Source: Irregularibacter muris
GTDB lineage: Bacteria > Bacillota > Clostridia > Eubacteriales > Garciellaceae
Length of the DNA stretch: 64,000 nucleotides
Reading direction: 5' to 3'
Assembly (NCBI RefSeq): GCF_024622505.1
Contig: NZ_JANKAS010000012.1
Coordinates: forward strand, 42,642 to 106,641
Shown here: positions 26,522-35,767 of the stretch, piece by piece
Position numbering within the stretch: position 1 is the first letter of the stretch
Layout of the letters: each line of letters begins with the position of its first letter
Program-made: the position numbers and the translations under genes
Notes under the pieces: generated by a model
Told to the model about the DNA's origin: nothing
The model's input: the letters and a program-made list of their open reading frames with translations, nothing else
Database searches by the model: none

Positions 26522-27904
26522 ATGGAATATGTAAATCCCTTAGGAGAGGAAAAAGTTTCAAAACTGTTAGTGAAGTTTTCGGTGCCTGCCATTGTAGGTA
26601 TGATGGTAAACGCCTTATATAATATCGTTGATAGAATTTTTATTGGCAATAGTAGTGACCTAGGTGCCAATGGCTTGGCAGGTATAACCATTGGTTTCCC
26701 TATAATGATTATCCTTTTGGCCATAGGTGTTTTATTTGGGGTAGGAGGGGCCACCTTATTTTCTATAAGGTTAGGGCAGAAAAAGGAAGACGAGGCTGAA
26801 AATGTTCTTGGCAATGCCTTTGTGCTGCTGGTAATCTCTGGACTTCTCTTTATGATTTTAGGACAGGTCTTTCTACGACCTTTGCTCTCCCTATTTGGTG
26901 CCAGTGAAGCCGTTTTACCCTATTCTATGGAATATATGAGAGTCATCTTCTTTGGCGCTGTTTTTCAGGTGCTGGGCATAGGCTTAAACAATTTCATACG
27001 GGCCGATGGCAATCCCAATATTGCTATGATGACCATGTTTTTAGGTGCAGGAATCAATACATTGCTGGATCCCTTATTTATCTATGTTTTTAATATGGGA
27101 ATGAAAGGAGCTGCTTTTGCCACCATCCTATCCCAGGCAATTTCTGCTACTTGGGTAGTAACATACTTTTTAGGGAAACGCAGCCGAAAGAAGCTCAGGG
27201 CTAAATATATGAAACTAAAGCCCCAACTTACCACTAAAATCATTACACTGGGAATGCCCAACTTTTTATTACAGCTGGCCAATAGCCTTTTAAACGTGGT
27301 ATTAAATAAAAGCCTCCTCGTCTACGGGGGCGATATTGCGGTGTCAGGTATGGGGATCATCAATAGTCTCCAGACTTTGCTTTTAATGCCTATTATTGGC
27401 ATCAATCAAGGAGTTCAGCCCATTATTAGTTTTAACTTTGGGGCAAAAAAATATGAAAGAGTGAAAACCGCTATAAAGCTGGCCATAATTGCGGCTACCG
27501 TCATTGTCATTGTAGGTTATATCGTTACAAGATTATTTCCAGAACAGATGATCGCTTTATTTAACAGAGAACCAGAATTATTAAAATTTGGAAGTTATGC
27601 CCTAATATCATGGTTTTTGTTCTTACCTGTTGTAGGTTTTCAGATTGTTTCTTCAAACTTCTTCCAAGCCATAGGCAGGGCAAGAGCTGCAATGTTTTTA
27701 ACCCTGACAAGGCAAATTATTCTTCTTATCCCAGCCATCATTATCTTTTCTAGATTCTGGGGAATTCACGGTTTATTACATGCAGCCCCCTTTGCAGACA
27801 TGTTCTCGGCCCTATTAACGGGGATATGGTTTTATTACGGCATTAAAAATTTAGGAAGGGAATCTCAGGGGATAAACGAGAATTTACGGGAAAGACCAAG
27901 ATAA
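26522..27904 (+). CDS. MATE family efflux transporter
   Basis: 460 residues with twelve hydrophobic segments. The N-terminus (PLGEEKVSKLLVKFSVPAIVG, then NIVDRIFIG) and mid-protein GINQGVQPIISFNFGA are hallmarks of MATE cation/drug antiporters of the DinF/NorM group. The start is the ATG with TGGAGG 10 bases upstream and gives the family N-terminus; a GTG 33 bases earlier is less likely. Exports drugs or organic cations using Na+ or H+; no regulator is adjacent. Confidence 0.93.
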   Translation: MEYVNPLGEEKVSKLLVKFSVPAIVGMMVNALYNIVDRIFIGNSSDLGANGLAGITIGFPIMIILLAIGVLFGVGGATLFSIRLGQKKEDEAENVLGNAFVLLVISGLLFMILGQVFLRPLLSLFGASEAVLPYSMEYMRVIFFGAVFQVLGIGLNNFIRADGNPNIAMMTMFLGAGINTLLDPLFIYVFNMGMKGAAFATILSQAISATWVVTYFLGKRSRKKLRAKYMKLKPQLTTKIITLGMPNFLLQLANSLLNVVLNKSLLVYGGDIAVSGMGIINSLQTLLLMPIIGINQGVQPIISFNFGAKKYERVKTAIKLAIIAATVIVIVGYIVTRLFPEQMIALFNREPELLKFGSYALISWFLFLPVVGFQIVSSNFFQAIGRARAAMFLTLTRQIILLIPAIIIFSRFWGIHGLLHAAPFADMFSALLTGIWFYYGIKNLGRESQGINENLRERPR

Positions 27905-27922
27905 GTTTAAAAATAAGTTGAG

Positions 27923-27948
27923 AATAGAGCCTATAGGGGCTCTATTTC
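27923..27948 (+). terminator. Hairpin after the MATE gene
   Basis: AATAGAGCC and GGGCTCTATT form a near-perfect stem with a short loop, but only TTCAC follows, so the T-tract is weak. Confidence 0.5.
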
Positions 27949-28083
27949 ACTAGGAAGCTATAGCCGCTTCCTTTATAAAGGGATAAAGTTCCTCAGGATT
28001 TTTCATAAATTATTGTATAGGAAATCCTTAGAGAAGAAGAATAATAGGGATAAATACAATGAAAGAGAAGGGAATATCTTGGG

Positions 28084-28686
28084 ATGAAGAACAAAAATAA
28101 CAAACTAAGTATGGGAGTGGCTCTATTCTTTGGAATAATCATCATCTTTTCAGCTCTATACAGTATAATCATGAAAAAAGATAGTTCTATAGGAAAACAT
28201 ATACTAGCTCTGATTATCCTTACTGTACCTTTTATCCTCACCGGTATTTGCAAAGCAAAGGATATAAGACTACCCTCCAGCTTTCCATTGGTCACGGTCA
28301 TATTTATCTTTGTAACCCAATATCTGGGGGAGATTTTAGGATTTTACCATAGATTTTGGTGGTGGGATTTACTTCTCCATGGAATTTTTGGTAGTTATGT
28401 AGTCATTGTAGCACTATTTATTACAGGGGATATAATAACAAAAAAAGAAGGAATAAGTTCGAGACGTTTTATTCTATTTACCGCAATGATAGCTTTTTGT
28501 ATTTCCATTACCTTGGGTACAGTTTGGGAAGTCTTTGAATATGCAGGAGATTACTTTTTTAAAACCCATATGGTAAAGGGAGGACTTAAGGATGCCATAA
28601 CAGATATATCCATTAAAATGCTTTCCGCCTTGATCACAGTCATCATATATCTTTATCAGCAATTGAAGAAACAAAATAACGCGTAA
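28084..28686 (+). CDS. YjdF/DUF2238-like integral membrane protein
   Basis: 200 residues with about six hydrophobic segments. The signature RFWWWDLLLHGIFGS, followed later by GTVWEVFEYAGD and an aspartate-rich KDAITDISIK segment, matches the YjdF/DUF2238 family, whose role is unknown to me. The conserved D, H, E and D residues in membrane segments could bind a metal or protons. The ribosome site is modest (AAGGGAATATCTTGGG). A terminator follows directly. Confidence 0.78.
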   Translation: MKNKNNKLSMGVALFFGIIIIFSALYSIIMKKDSSIGKHILALIILTVPFILTGICKAKDIRLPSSFPLVTVIFIFVTQYLGEILGFYHRFWWWDLLLHGIFGSYVVIVALFITGDIITKKEGISSRRFILFTAMIAFCISITLGTVWEVFEYAGDYFFKTHMVKGGLKDAITDISIKMLSALITVIIYLYQQLKKQNNA

Positions 28687-28696
28687 AGCAAAGTGG

Positions 28697-28724
28697 GCCA
28701 ATTAAAAAGAATTGGCTTTTTTTT
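28697..28724 (+). terminator. Intrinsic terminator of the yjdF-like gene
   Basis: GCCAATT and AATTGGC form a stem with an AAAAAG loop, followed by eight T. Confidence 0.92.
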
Positions 28725-28727
28725 ATG

Positions 28728-28804
28728 GCTCGGGAAACCAGGCCTTGGGAGCAAGAGGCTAAACTTTTGTATTTCACCACAGCAGCCTAGCCCCATTCTC
28801 GTGC
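28728..28804 (+). other. Possible structured leader of the HD-GYP gene
   Basis: GCTCGGGAA (28728-28736) can pair with TTCTCGTGC (28796-28804) with one mismatch, enclosing CCAGGCCTTGG and GAGGCTA...TAGCCCC, a three-way-junction-like fold immediately after a terminator and about 110 bases before the HD-GYP start. GC content is higher than the surroundings. It does not match the c-di-GMP riboswitch consensus I know. Confidence 0.35.
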
Positions 28805-28915
28805 GGAATAGAAAAAGCAGGAATATAAAGGAAGATATGATAAAATAGAGTTTGTAAACTGGTTTGTAAAGTTATGAGAGAATACTTCCATCAAAATAAA
28901 AAGGAGAGATAGTAT

Positions 28916-30424
28916 ATGAAAAGCGAAGGACAGGCTTTTTCCCATAATATAGAAAAAACAACCAAGGCCATCATCCTGCTCATAGGGATAATTCTCCTAT
29001 CCCTTATAGCCTTCTATGCGGTTACATACATACCCCCCTTGGGGAATAAAGAAAAAAATATTTTAAAGATTTGTTTTATCATAGGTATTTTAGCCCTTAC
29101 TCTGCTTATTCATCTTTTTTACAAAATGTATCGACAAATACTTTCTCCCCTGAAGGAACTTTATCAAGGCATTGCCCAGGTAGAAACCATAGCTAGTTTA
29201 GATCCCCAAGTTATAGAAATACAAGGGGATTATCTTATTCCTATTACCTCTGGGATAAATGAAGTATTTTTGAAATTAAAATATTTGATCAATCTTATTG
29301 AAAATCTCAATCGTAATGAATCTTTTCCTGAAGTAGTAAATTACATTTACTCTTCCTTTTCTGATTTTATTCCCTACCACTATATAGGGATTGCCTTGAT
29401 AGAAGAAGAGGGGAAATATGTAAAGGCCTACCATGGGGTATCGGATAATCATACCATAAGGGGTCTCCCAGAAAATTTATTTGGACTTAAGGTAGAAATA
29501 GAGGACACCACCCTTGGAAAAATTATAAAAACCGGTCAAGCAAGAATTATAAATGACTTGGAAAACTATGTTAAGGAGAGGCCCAATAGCTCTTATAATG
29601 AAATACTATTAAAAGCAGGCATAAAAGCTTCCATTACCCTACCTCTTATGATCAATGAGCGACCCATAGGATTTATCTTTTTTTCCTCCCATGGGAAAAA
29701 CGTATATACCCAAGACCATATCAAATTTTTAAAAACTTTAGCCAATAGCATTGCTCTAAGCCTGGAAAAGAATAAAATCATGAATGATTTGGTCTATAGT
29801 AGCATATTGGCCCTGGCAAAGCTTGCCGAATCCAGGGACAATGAAACAGGCGATCACCTTCATAGGATGAAAAATTACTCTCGATTTGTGGCAGAACAAT
29901 TATTCAAAAGTGGAGAATATCTAGGACAGATTGATTTAGATTTTATAGAAAACATTGAAAGATTTAGTCCCTTGCATGACATAGGGAAAGTAGGGATAAA
30001 AGATGATATCCTATTAAAGTCTGGAAAGCTTACAGAAGAAGAATTTGAGCTCATGAAAATGCATACCCTCTTGGGAACTCAGGTATTGCAAACTGCCGAA
30101 TCAAATATCAATAAAAATGGGAAAAGCATCTTTGCCATGGGTATAGAAATTGCGGAAAATCACCATGAAAAATGGGATGGATCGGGGTATCCCCACGGAA
30201 GAAAGGGAAAAGAAATCCCTTTAAGTGCCCGTATAGTGGCTATAGGAGATGTCTTTGATGCCCTTACGTCGAAAAGACCCTATAAAAAAGCCTTTAGTTT
30301 TGAGCAGGCTATGAAAATATTGATAGAAGGCAAGGGCAGTCATTTTGACCCGAAAATTATTGAAAAATTAGAAAAAAATCAAGAAGAATTATACCAACTT
30401 TATCAGGAGATAAGGGATAAATAA
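28916..30424 (+). CDS. Membrane GAF / HD-GYP domain phosphodiesterase
   Basis: 502 residues. Two N-terminal membrane helices (about 17-40 and 48-70), a linker, a GAF-like sensor (about 130-285) and an HD-GYP domain (about 295-500). The catalytic signatures are intact: ETGDHLHRM, HDIGK (H354-D355), H and ENHHEKWDGSGYP (GYP at 424-426), and DVFDALTSKRPYKK. HD-GYP proteins hydrolyse c-di-GMP (or related dinucleotides). AAAGGAGAG precedes the ATG. With the GGDEF-EAL protein at 16012, this is the second c-di-GMP gene of the window. Confidence 0.92.
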   Translation: MKSEGQAFSHNIEKTTKAIILLIGIILLSLIAFYAVTYIPPLGNKEKNILKICFIIGILALTLLIHLFYKMYRQILSPLKELYQGIAQVETIASLDPQVIEIQGDYLIPITSGINEVFLKLKYLINLIENLNRNESFPEVVNYIYSSFSDFIPYHYIGIALIEEEGKYVKAYHGVSDNHTIRGLPENLFGLKVEIEDTTLGKIIKTGQARIINDLENYVKERPNSSYNEILLKAGIKASITLPLMINERPIGFIFFSSHGKNVYTQDHIKFLKTLANSIALSLEKNKIMNDLVYSSILALAKLAESRDNETGDHLHRMKNYSRFVAEQLFKSGEYLGQIDLDFIENIERFSPLHDIGKVGIKDDILLKSGKLTEEEFELMKMHTLLGTQVLQTAESNINKNGKSIFAMGIEIAENHHEKWDGSGYPHGRKGKEIPLSARIVAIGDVFDALTSKRPYKKAFSFEQAMKILIEGKGSHFDPKIIEKLEKNQEELYQLYQEIRDK

Positions 30425-30542
30425 GAAATTGTAGAATATTCAAAGCCTGTCCAGTATTTACAAAATACAGATTAAGGGGTATAATCGAATTGTAAACGTT
30501 ATATGTATATAAGAATAGCGCTTGATTTGGAGGTGATGGTGC

Positions 30543-31082
30543 ATTAAGAACATATTTCTAACAGGAGATATTCACGTAGGAAAGAGCACCTTGATCAATA
30601 ACTACATAAAAGAAAATAAGGATTGTTTCAGGATAATTTCCGGATTTAAGACAAAGGAATTCCTAGAGGATGGATGGTTAAAGGGCTATTATCTTGAAGA
30701 TCAATTGTCTCCTCAAAAAGACTATACCCTAGTGGGCATAAATAAGCTCTTCCCCAAGGATAAACAATGCCAAGGTATAACTGAAGGTTTTGAAACAAGA
30801 GGGGTGGAAATATTAAACAATGCCCTATATTGTCAAAGTGATTTAGTCCTCATGGATGAATTGGGCTTTTTTGAAAAGGAAGCTATCATGTTCCAACAAA
30901 AGGTTTACAAGCTATTAGAGGGGAAGACAAAGGTTTTAGGTGTGATCAAAAAGAAAAGCAATCCCTTTTTAGAAAGCATTAAAAAGAGGGAAGATGTTAT
31001 AATCATGGAGGTCACCTCAGACAATAGAGAGGAAATACCAAAGAGAATCAATAAAATATGGAGGGATAAACATGAAGAATAA
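30543..31082 (+). CDS. THEP1-type nucleoside-triphosphatase with ATT start
   Basis: About 179 residues, the usual size of THEP1-type NTPases (COG1618). Walker A GDIHVGKST at residues 8-16 and Walker B VLMDELGFFE are clear. No ATG, GTG or TTG precedes the Walker A in this frame after the in-frame TGA at 30534; the first standard start (TTG at 30591) would delete it. ATT at 30543 sits 7 bases after GGAGGTGA and yields MKNIFLTGDI, so I call an ATT start; a one-base sequencing shift after ATGGTGCAT is the alternative. It overlaps the next gene by 11 bases and heads the importer operon. Confidence 0.75.
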   Translation: MKNIFLTGDIHVGKSTLINNYIKENKDCFRIISGFKTKEFLEDGWLKGYYLEDQLSPQKDYTLVGINKLFPKDKQCQGITEGFETRGVEILNNALYCQSDLVLMDELGFFEKEAIMFQQKVYKLLEGKTKVLGVIKKKSNPFLESIKKREDVIIMEVTSDNREEIPKRINKIWRDKHEE

Positions 31083-32088
31083 AATGGCTTTATTTTTAGT
31101 TCTAGTCCTAGTACTATTCAGCTTTGCAGGTTGTGCTAGCAATGTAGACAATTCATCAACACCCCAAGGCTCCCAAGAAGAAAGCCAAGGGGAAATGAAG
31201 ATCATTACTGCCTATACACCGGCTACTGATTTTATATTAGCTTTAGGAGGTAAGGATAACTTAGTAGGCGTAGATGATAAAAGTGCAAAAAGTGAGCTGT
31301 TAAAAAATATAGATCCTAAAAATGAAATCCTTGGTGTAGGAAGCAAAAAAAATGGAATCAATGTAGAACAAGTCATTAGTTTAGATCCTGATCTAGTGAT
31401 TTTATATCCTGTGGAGGAATCTGATAATACCAAAAAACAATTAGAGGATAATGGGATAAAGGTGATTAGTATCAATCCCGAAACTTTGGAGTCTCTACAA
31501 GGCGATATTATGACCATAGGAGAAGCCATAGGCAAAGAAAAAGAGGCTGAAGAATTAAACGCTTATATCAATGAAAAAATCAGTATGGTAAAGGATAGAG
31601 TAAAGGATATTGATGAGAAAAAGACAGTATACCTAGCGGGTTCTAGAGGTGTTTTATCTACCCATTCAGGGGACTTTTTCCAACATGAAATCATAGACAT
31701 AACAGGCGGGGAGGATTTATCTAAGGATTTGGTAGGGGGGTGGAACGAAATATCCGCCGAACAATTGATCCAATGGAATCCAGAGGTTATGGTAACGGTA
31801 AATTATAGTCCGGACAATAGGGAGAGTATTTTACAAGATAAATCTTTAAGTTCAATCAAAGCCCTAGAGGAAAGGCAAGTGTATGAAATCCCATCAAAGA
31901 TTGATTCATGGGATACACCAAAACCTTCAGCAGTCTTGAGCTTTTTATGGATGGGAAAAACTCTATATCCAGAAGCATTTGAAGATGTTGATTTGACGAA
32001 GGAAGCCAATGGGTTTTATGAAAAATTTTATGGGAAATCCTTTGAAGATTTAGGAGGCAATATTATTGAAGGAGAGCAACAGCAATAA
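31072..32088 (+). CDS. FecB/BtuF-type substrate-binding lipoprotein
   Basis: 338 residues. Signal peptide with lipobox FAGC (Cys21), then a periplasmic-binding fold of the TroA/FecB class with a long central helix: IITAYTPATDFILALGG, VGVDDKS, EQVISLDPDLVILY, and C-terminal IDSWDTPKPSAVLSFLW. This class binds cobalamin, haem, siderophores and, in MolA-type members, molybdate or tungstate. The neighbour XdhC and the NTPase make an oxyanion plausible here, but sequence alone does not decide. Confidence 0.88.
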   Translation: MKNKMALFLVLVLVLFSFAGCASNVDNSSTPQGSQEESQGEMKIITAYTPATDFILALGGKDNLVGVDDKSAKSELLKNIDPKNEILGVGSKKNGINVEQVISLDPDLVILYPVEESDNTKKQLEDNGIKVISINPETLESLQGDIMTIGEAIGKEKEAEELNAYINEKISMVKDRVKDIDEKKTVYLAGSRGVLSTHSGDFFQHEIIDITGGEDLSKDLVGGWNEISAEQLIQWNPEVMVTVNYSPDNRESILQDKSLSSIKALEERQVYEIPSKIDSWDTPKPSAVLSFLWMGKTLYPEAFEDVDLTKEANGFYEKFYGKSFEDLGGNIIEGEQQQ

Positions 32089-33076
32089 CCATAAAAAAAT
32101 AATATATGGAGTATTTATCCTAAGCTTCTTTCTAGCCATGATCTCAGGAAGATTCGGCATACAACTAAAGGATTATACACAATTTTTTCCCAATCTGCTT
32201 TATTTTCTTAAAACGGGAGAGCCTATCAATCCTGCCTTTACGATATTATTTAGCGTAAGGCTGCCTAGGATAATTTTGGCTATGGCTATAGGAGCGGGAC
32301 TCTCTGTTGCAGGTCTGATATTTCAGCAGATATTTAAAAATCCTATTGCCTCTCCTGATATCTTAGGGGTATCCTCAGGAGCTAGTTTCGGAGCAGCTCT
32401 GGCCATGGTTATTGCTATAAACATACCAGCTTCAGTCCAAGTACTCAGTTTTATATTTGGGCTGATGGCTGTTTTTATCACGTATAGCTTAAAAAAAGTA
32501 TCGCGAAATGAAAATATCCTGTATTTGGTCCTATCAGGATTAATTGTATCGGCATTTTTCTCTGCTCTTTTATCTTTCATTAAGTATATTGCTGATCCAT
32601 ATCAGCAGTTACCTTCCATTGTATTTTGGACTATGGGGGGACTGTATAAGGCCAACTGGACAAATGCTATCCTGTGTTTTTTCATGGTAGTTATCTTGGG
32701 CTTTGTTTTTCAAAAACTAAGTTATAAAATAGGGATATTATCTATAGATGACGATCTAGCCAAAACTATGGGGATAAATATCGGTAAATTTAGAAATGGC
32801 ATTCTCACATTGGCTGCTCTTATGGTATCTCTATGTGTTAGCGTAGCAGGCACTATAGGCTGGATTGCTTTGATCTGCCCCCATATTTCTAGGCTGATTT
32901 TTAGAAATGATAAAAAGCTAACCATTTATACAGGACTAATAGGGGCATCTTCCCTTATGCTATTGGATACTCTAGCTAGGAGCTTAACCACCTCAGAATT
33001 ACCAGTGGGTATTCTCACTGCCCTTGTAGGAGCACCTGCCTTAGGATATTTTATTATGGTCAAAAAAACCCTTTAG
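32066..33076 (+). CDS. FecCD-type ABC importer permease
   Basis: 336 residues with about ten hydrophobic segments. The family motifs RLPRIILAMAIGAGLSVAGLIFQ, NPIASPDILGVSSGASFGA and GTIGWIALICPHISRLIF are intact. The start is TTG at 32066 with AGGAGG 8 bases upstream, inside the end of the binding-protein gene (23-base overlap). Forms the channel of a type II importer with the ATPase downstream. Confidence 0.92.
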   Translation: MKESNSNNHKKIIYGVFILSFFLAMISGRFGIQLKDYTQFFPNLLYFLKTGEPINPAFTILFSVRLPRIILAMAIGAGLSVAGLIFQQIFKNPIASPDILGVSSGASFGAALAMVIAINIPASVQVLSFIFGLMAVFITYSLKKVSRNENILYLVLSGLIVSAFFSALLSFIKYIADPYQQLPSIVFWTMGGLYKANWTNAILCFFMVVILGFVFQKLSYKIGILSIDDDLAKTMGINIGKFRNGILTLAALMVSLCVSVAGTIGWIALICPHISRLIFRNDKKLTIYTGLIGASSLMLLDTLARSLTTSELPVGILTALVGAPALGYFIMVKKTL

Positions 33077-33087
33077 GAGATGTGATT

Positions 33088-33852
33088 ATGGGAATAGAAA
33101 TCAAGAATTTAAATTTTTCCTATGGAAAGAAACAAGTACTAAAGAATATAAACTTGAATTTTGAAAAAGGAAAAATCTATGGTCTATTGGGTCTAAATGG
33201 TTCGGGAAAAACTACCCTATTAAAATTGGTTTTGAATCTTTTAAAGGAAGATCAGGGCATGATTTTCCTGGAGGGCAGGGCCAAAAAGGACTATAGGGAA
33301 GAAGAGATATCAAAAAATATAGCCTATGTCCCTCAAAGCATCACCATTACCTATGATATTTCTGTCATGGACTTTCTCATGATGGGCTTCAATCCTTTTT
33401 TGAAACTATTTGAAAAGCCCAATAGGGAGCATGAAGAAATAGCAGAGGACTATTTAAGACAAGTGCAAATCTCCCATTTAAGGGAAAAGAATTTAAATTC
33501 CCTCAGTGGAGGAGAACTCCAAATGGTTCTAATCACTAGAGCCCTTATACAAAATACAGACTTTATCGTCATGGATGAGCCTGTATCCAATCTCGACCTT
33601 AAAAACCAAAGGTATATTATGGATAAAATAAGGGAAGTCAGCCGGAAATATAATAAAACCATGATTATGTCCTTACATGATCCAAATCTAATTAGAAAAT
33701 ATTGTGATAGGGCAATTTTGCTTAAACAAGGAGAAATTATAGGAGAAGGCATAGCCGTAGAATCAATCAATAGAAAAAATCTTAGAGAAATCTATGATAT
33801 GCCCTTTGAAAAAATAGAGACTACAAATGGTACAAATTATGTAGCCTTATAG
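33088..33852 (+). CDS. FecE/BtuD-type ABC importer ATPase
   Basis: 254 residues. Walker A GLNGSGKTT, Q-loop at YVPQS, signature LSGGELQMVLITRAL and Walker B FIVMDEPVSNLD are present, with a short C-terminal domain. The ATG at 33088 is preferred over a GTG six bases earlier because TTAGGAGA then has proper spacing. Couples ATP hydrolysis to the FecCD-type permease. Confidence 0.93.
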   Translation: MGIEIKNLNFSYGKKQVLKNINLNFEKGKIYGLLGLNGSGKTTLLKLVLNLLKEDQGMIFLEGRAKKDYREEEISKNIAYVPQSITITYDISVMDFLMMGFNPFLKLFEKPNREHEEIAEDYLRQVQISHLREKNLNSLSGGELQMVLITRALIQNTDFIVMDEPVSNLDLKNQRYIMDKIREVSRKYNKTMIMSLHDPNLIRKYCDRAILLKQGEIIGEGIAVESINRKNLREIYDMPFEKIETTNGTNYVAL

Positions 33853-33863
33853 GGGGATGAAAA

Positions 33864-34661
33864 ATGCAAGACTATTATTTTGACACCATAAAAAGAGAAA
33901 TAGCTTCGGGAAAAGTTATCTGTGAGGCAACTATAGTGGAGGTAGAAGGCACTACGCCCAGAGAAGTAGGCACCTCTATGATTATAAAGGCTGATGGAAC
34001 TACTGAGGGAACCATTGGGGGCGGCCAACTAGAATATATCGTAATTAAAGAGGCCCTACAGTGTATAGAAGGCCAATCCAGTACCATAAAAGAAGTCCTA
34101 TCTTATAAAAATCATGATGAAAATCAAGAAGTAATTAGTCGGGTAACGGTCTTTTTAAGAGTTTATTTACCCCAGGATAGACTGGTCATTTTTGGTGCAG
34201 GTCATGTGGGTTACAGCCTATATAATTTGGCGGTACAAACCCATTTTTCGGTAATTTTATTGGATGAGCGGGAAGGATTTTTTGACGATGCAAAATATCC
34301 CCATGCAGCACAACTCATCAGGGAAAACACTCTAGATGCCATAGATCAAAGACTCATCACACCCAACACCTATGTGGTAGTAGTCAGCAGCACGCATAAG
34401 TCTGATGAGGAAATATTAAAAAGAGTCATACAATATGACTGCCAATATGTAGGTATGCTAGGCAGCAAAAGAAAAGTTGCCAATATCTTTAAAAACATCC
34501 TAGAATCGGGTATAGAAGAGGAGAAGCTACAAAAAGTCTACGCCCCTATAGGTTTGGAGATCGGTGGGGAAACTCCAGAGGAAGTGGCCCTAAGTATATT
34601 ATCCCAAATAGTAGCGGTGAAAAATGGGAAAGAGGATAGAGTAAGGCATATGAAAAGGTAA
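33864..34661 (+). CDS. XdhC family protein
   Basis: 265 residues. N-terminal XdhC/CoxI segment with ATIVEVEGTTPREVGTSMII and GTIGGGQLE, and C-terminal Rossmann-type segment with LVIFGAGHVGYSLY and YVGMLGSKRKV, then GLEIGGETPEEVALSI. XdhC proteins bind and modify (sulfurate) molybdenum cofactor for insertion into xanthine dehydrogenase-type enzymes. No molybdoenzyme gene is in the window. It starts 12 bases after the importer ATPase gene. Confidence 0.9.
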   Translation: MQDYYFDTIKREIASGKVICEATIVEVEGTTPREVGTSMIIKADGTTEGTIGGGQLEYIVIKEALQCIEGQSSTIKEVLSYKNHDENQEVISRVTVFLRVYLPQDRLVIFGAGHVGYSLYNLAVQTHFSVILLDEREGFFDDAKYPHAAQLIRENTLDAIDQRLITPNTYVVVVSSTHKSDEEILKRVIQYDCQYVGMLGSKRKVANIFKNILESGIEEEKLQKVYAPIGLEIGGETPEEVALSILSQIVAVKNGKEDRVRHMKR

Positions 34662-34677
34662 AAAGATAGGATTGTAT

Positions 34678-34709
34678 AAGGCTTTCTATTATGGAAAGTC
34701 TTTTTTTGT
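34678..34709 (+). terminator. Intrinsic terminator of the importer-xdhC operon
   Basis: AAGGCTTTC and GAAAGTCTT (one G-U pair) form the stem, followed by seven T. Confidence 0.85.
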
Positions 34710-34840
34710 TGGAAAATGTTTTCTAATATTTTAAGATATTTGAAAGATAAAACAGGAAAACCCTTATGTGCTGTGGAATATAAATATTTAGAATGGATAG
34801 GTTTTGGGGGATAAAACATATTTATGGGGGAGATAAAAAT

Positions 34841-35767
34841 ATGAAATTAGCCAGGAAAACAAAAGGCTATATGATGATCACGGGGTCTGGATTTTTATGG
34901 GGGAGTATGTTTTTCTACGCCCAATATTTATTAGATAGGGGATTAGTATCCCAAGATTTTGTGGTGTGGAAACTATTTATAGGGTTTCTTGCTATGTTTA
35001 TCTATACATGGATAAAGGATAGAACATTATTAAAAATAGATAAAAGGGGACTGGTATTTACTATGTTTATGGGCTTGGTCTGTCATGCTGTCTATAATCT
35101 ATTTACCTTTCTTTCTATGGAGAAAACCTCTATATCTACAGCAGTATCTCTACTATATACTGCGCCTATGTTTGTCATGATCATGTCTAGGATTTTTCTC
35201 AAGGAAATCATTACCTCACCAAAAATCATTGCTCTTATAATCTGTACCATAGGAGTCTTTCTCACCGTAACTGGTGGTTCCTTAAGGGCCCTAAGTTTTA
35301 ATCTTTCAGGGGTAACCCTAGGACTATTGGCGGGATTTTTCTATGCCATAATGAATATTCTGAGTAAAAGTTTATTAAACCAATATAGCCAGTTAACCAT
35401 TCTTATTTATACATTTGGTTTTGGGTCTTTATTTTCTCTTGCTTTTTCTAATCCCTTGGTTCCCTTTAAGATGGAATTTGATCCTATCATCTGGCTATGT
35501 ATTATAGCCTTAGGGGTATTGCCTACGGCTTTGAGTTATTTGCTATTTACCACAGGACTAACCTATGGAGTAGAATCCTCTAAGGCTTCTATTATAGCTA
35601 CCTTGGAAGTTCCGGTTTCTGTATTAGGATCCTATCTCCTCTTTGGTCAAGAAATTGGAGGCTGGAAGATCGTCGGGATTATTATGGTGCTACTATCAGT
35701 GGTGTTGTTACAAAAAGAAAATAACCCCATTACCGAAGTAAGGGGGTTATCTTCACAAAATCATTAA
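34841..35767 (+). CDS. EamA/DMT-family transporter
   Basis: 308 residues, ten hydrophobic segments in two EamA repeats, with TAPMFVMIMSRIFLKE and SKASIIATLEVPVSVLGSYLLFG. It parallels the DMT gene at 11248 (same motif layout, diverged sequence). The ATG at 34841 has GGGGGAG upstream; an in-frame ATG 48 bases earlier has none. The 3' end holds the hairpin ATAACCCC/GGGGTTAT and overlaps the convergent hemolysin gene by 4 bases. Substrate unknown. Confidence 0.85.
   Translation: MKLARKTKGYMMITGSGFLWGSMFFYAQYLLDRGLVSQDFVVWKLFIGFLAMFIYTWIKDRTLLKIDKRGLVFTMFMGLVCHAVYNLFTFLSMEKTSISTAVSLLYTAPMFVMIMSRIFLKEIITSPKIIALIICTIGVFLTVTGGSLRALSFNLSGVTLGLLAGFFYAIMNILSKSLLNQYSQLTILIYTFGFGSLFSLAFSNPLVPFKMEFDPIIWLCIIALGVLPTALSYLLFTTGLTYGVESSKASIIATLEVPVSVLGSYLLFGQEIGGWKIVGIIMVLLSVVLLQKENNPITEVRGLSSQNH

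Noticed and set aside
28728..28804. Cyclic-di-GMP-I riboswitch before the HD-GYP gene
   Set aside because: Some words resemble the consensus, but the P2 stem with its GAAA loop and the conserved P3 core are not present.
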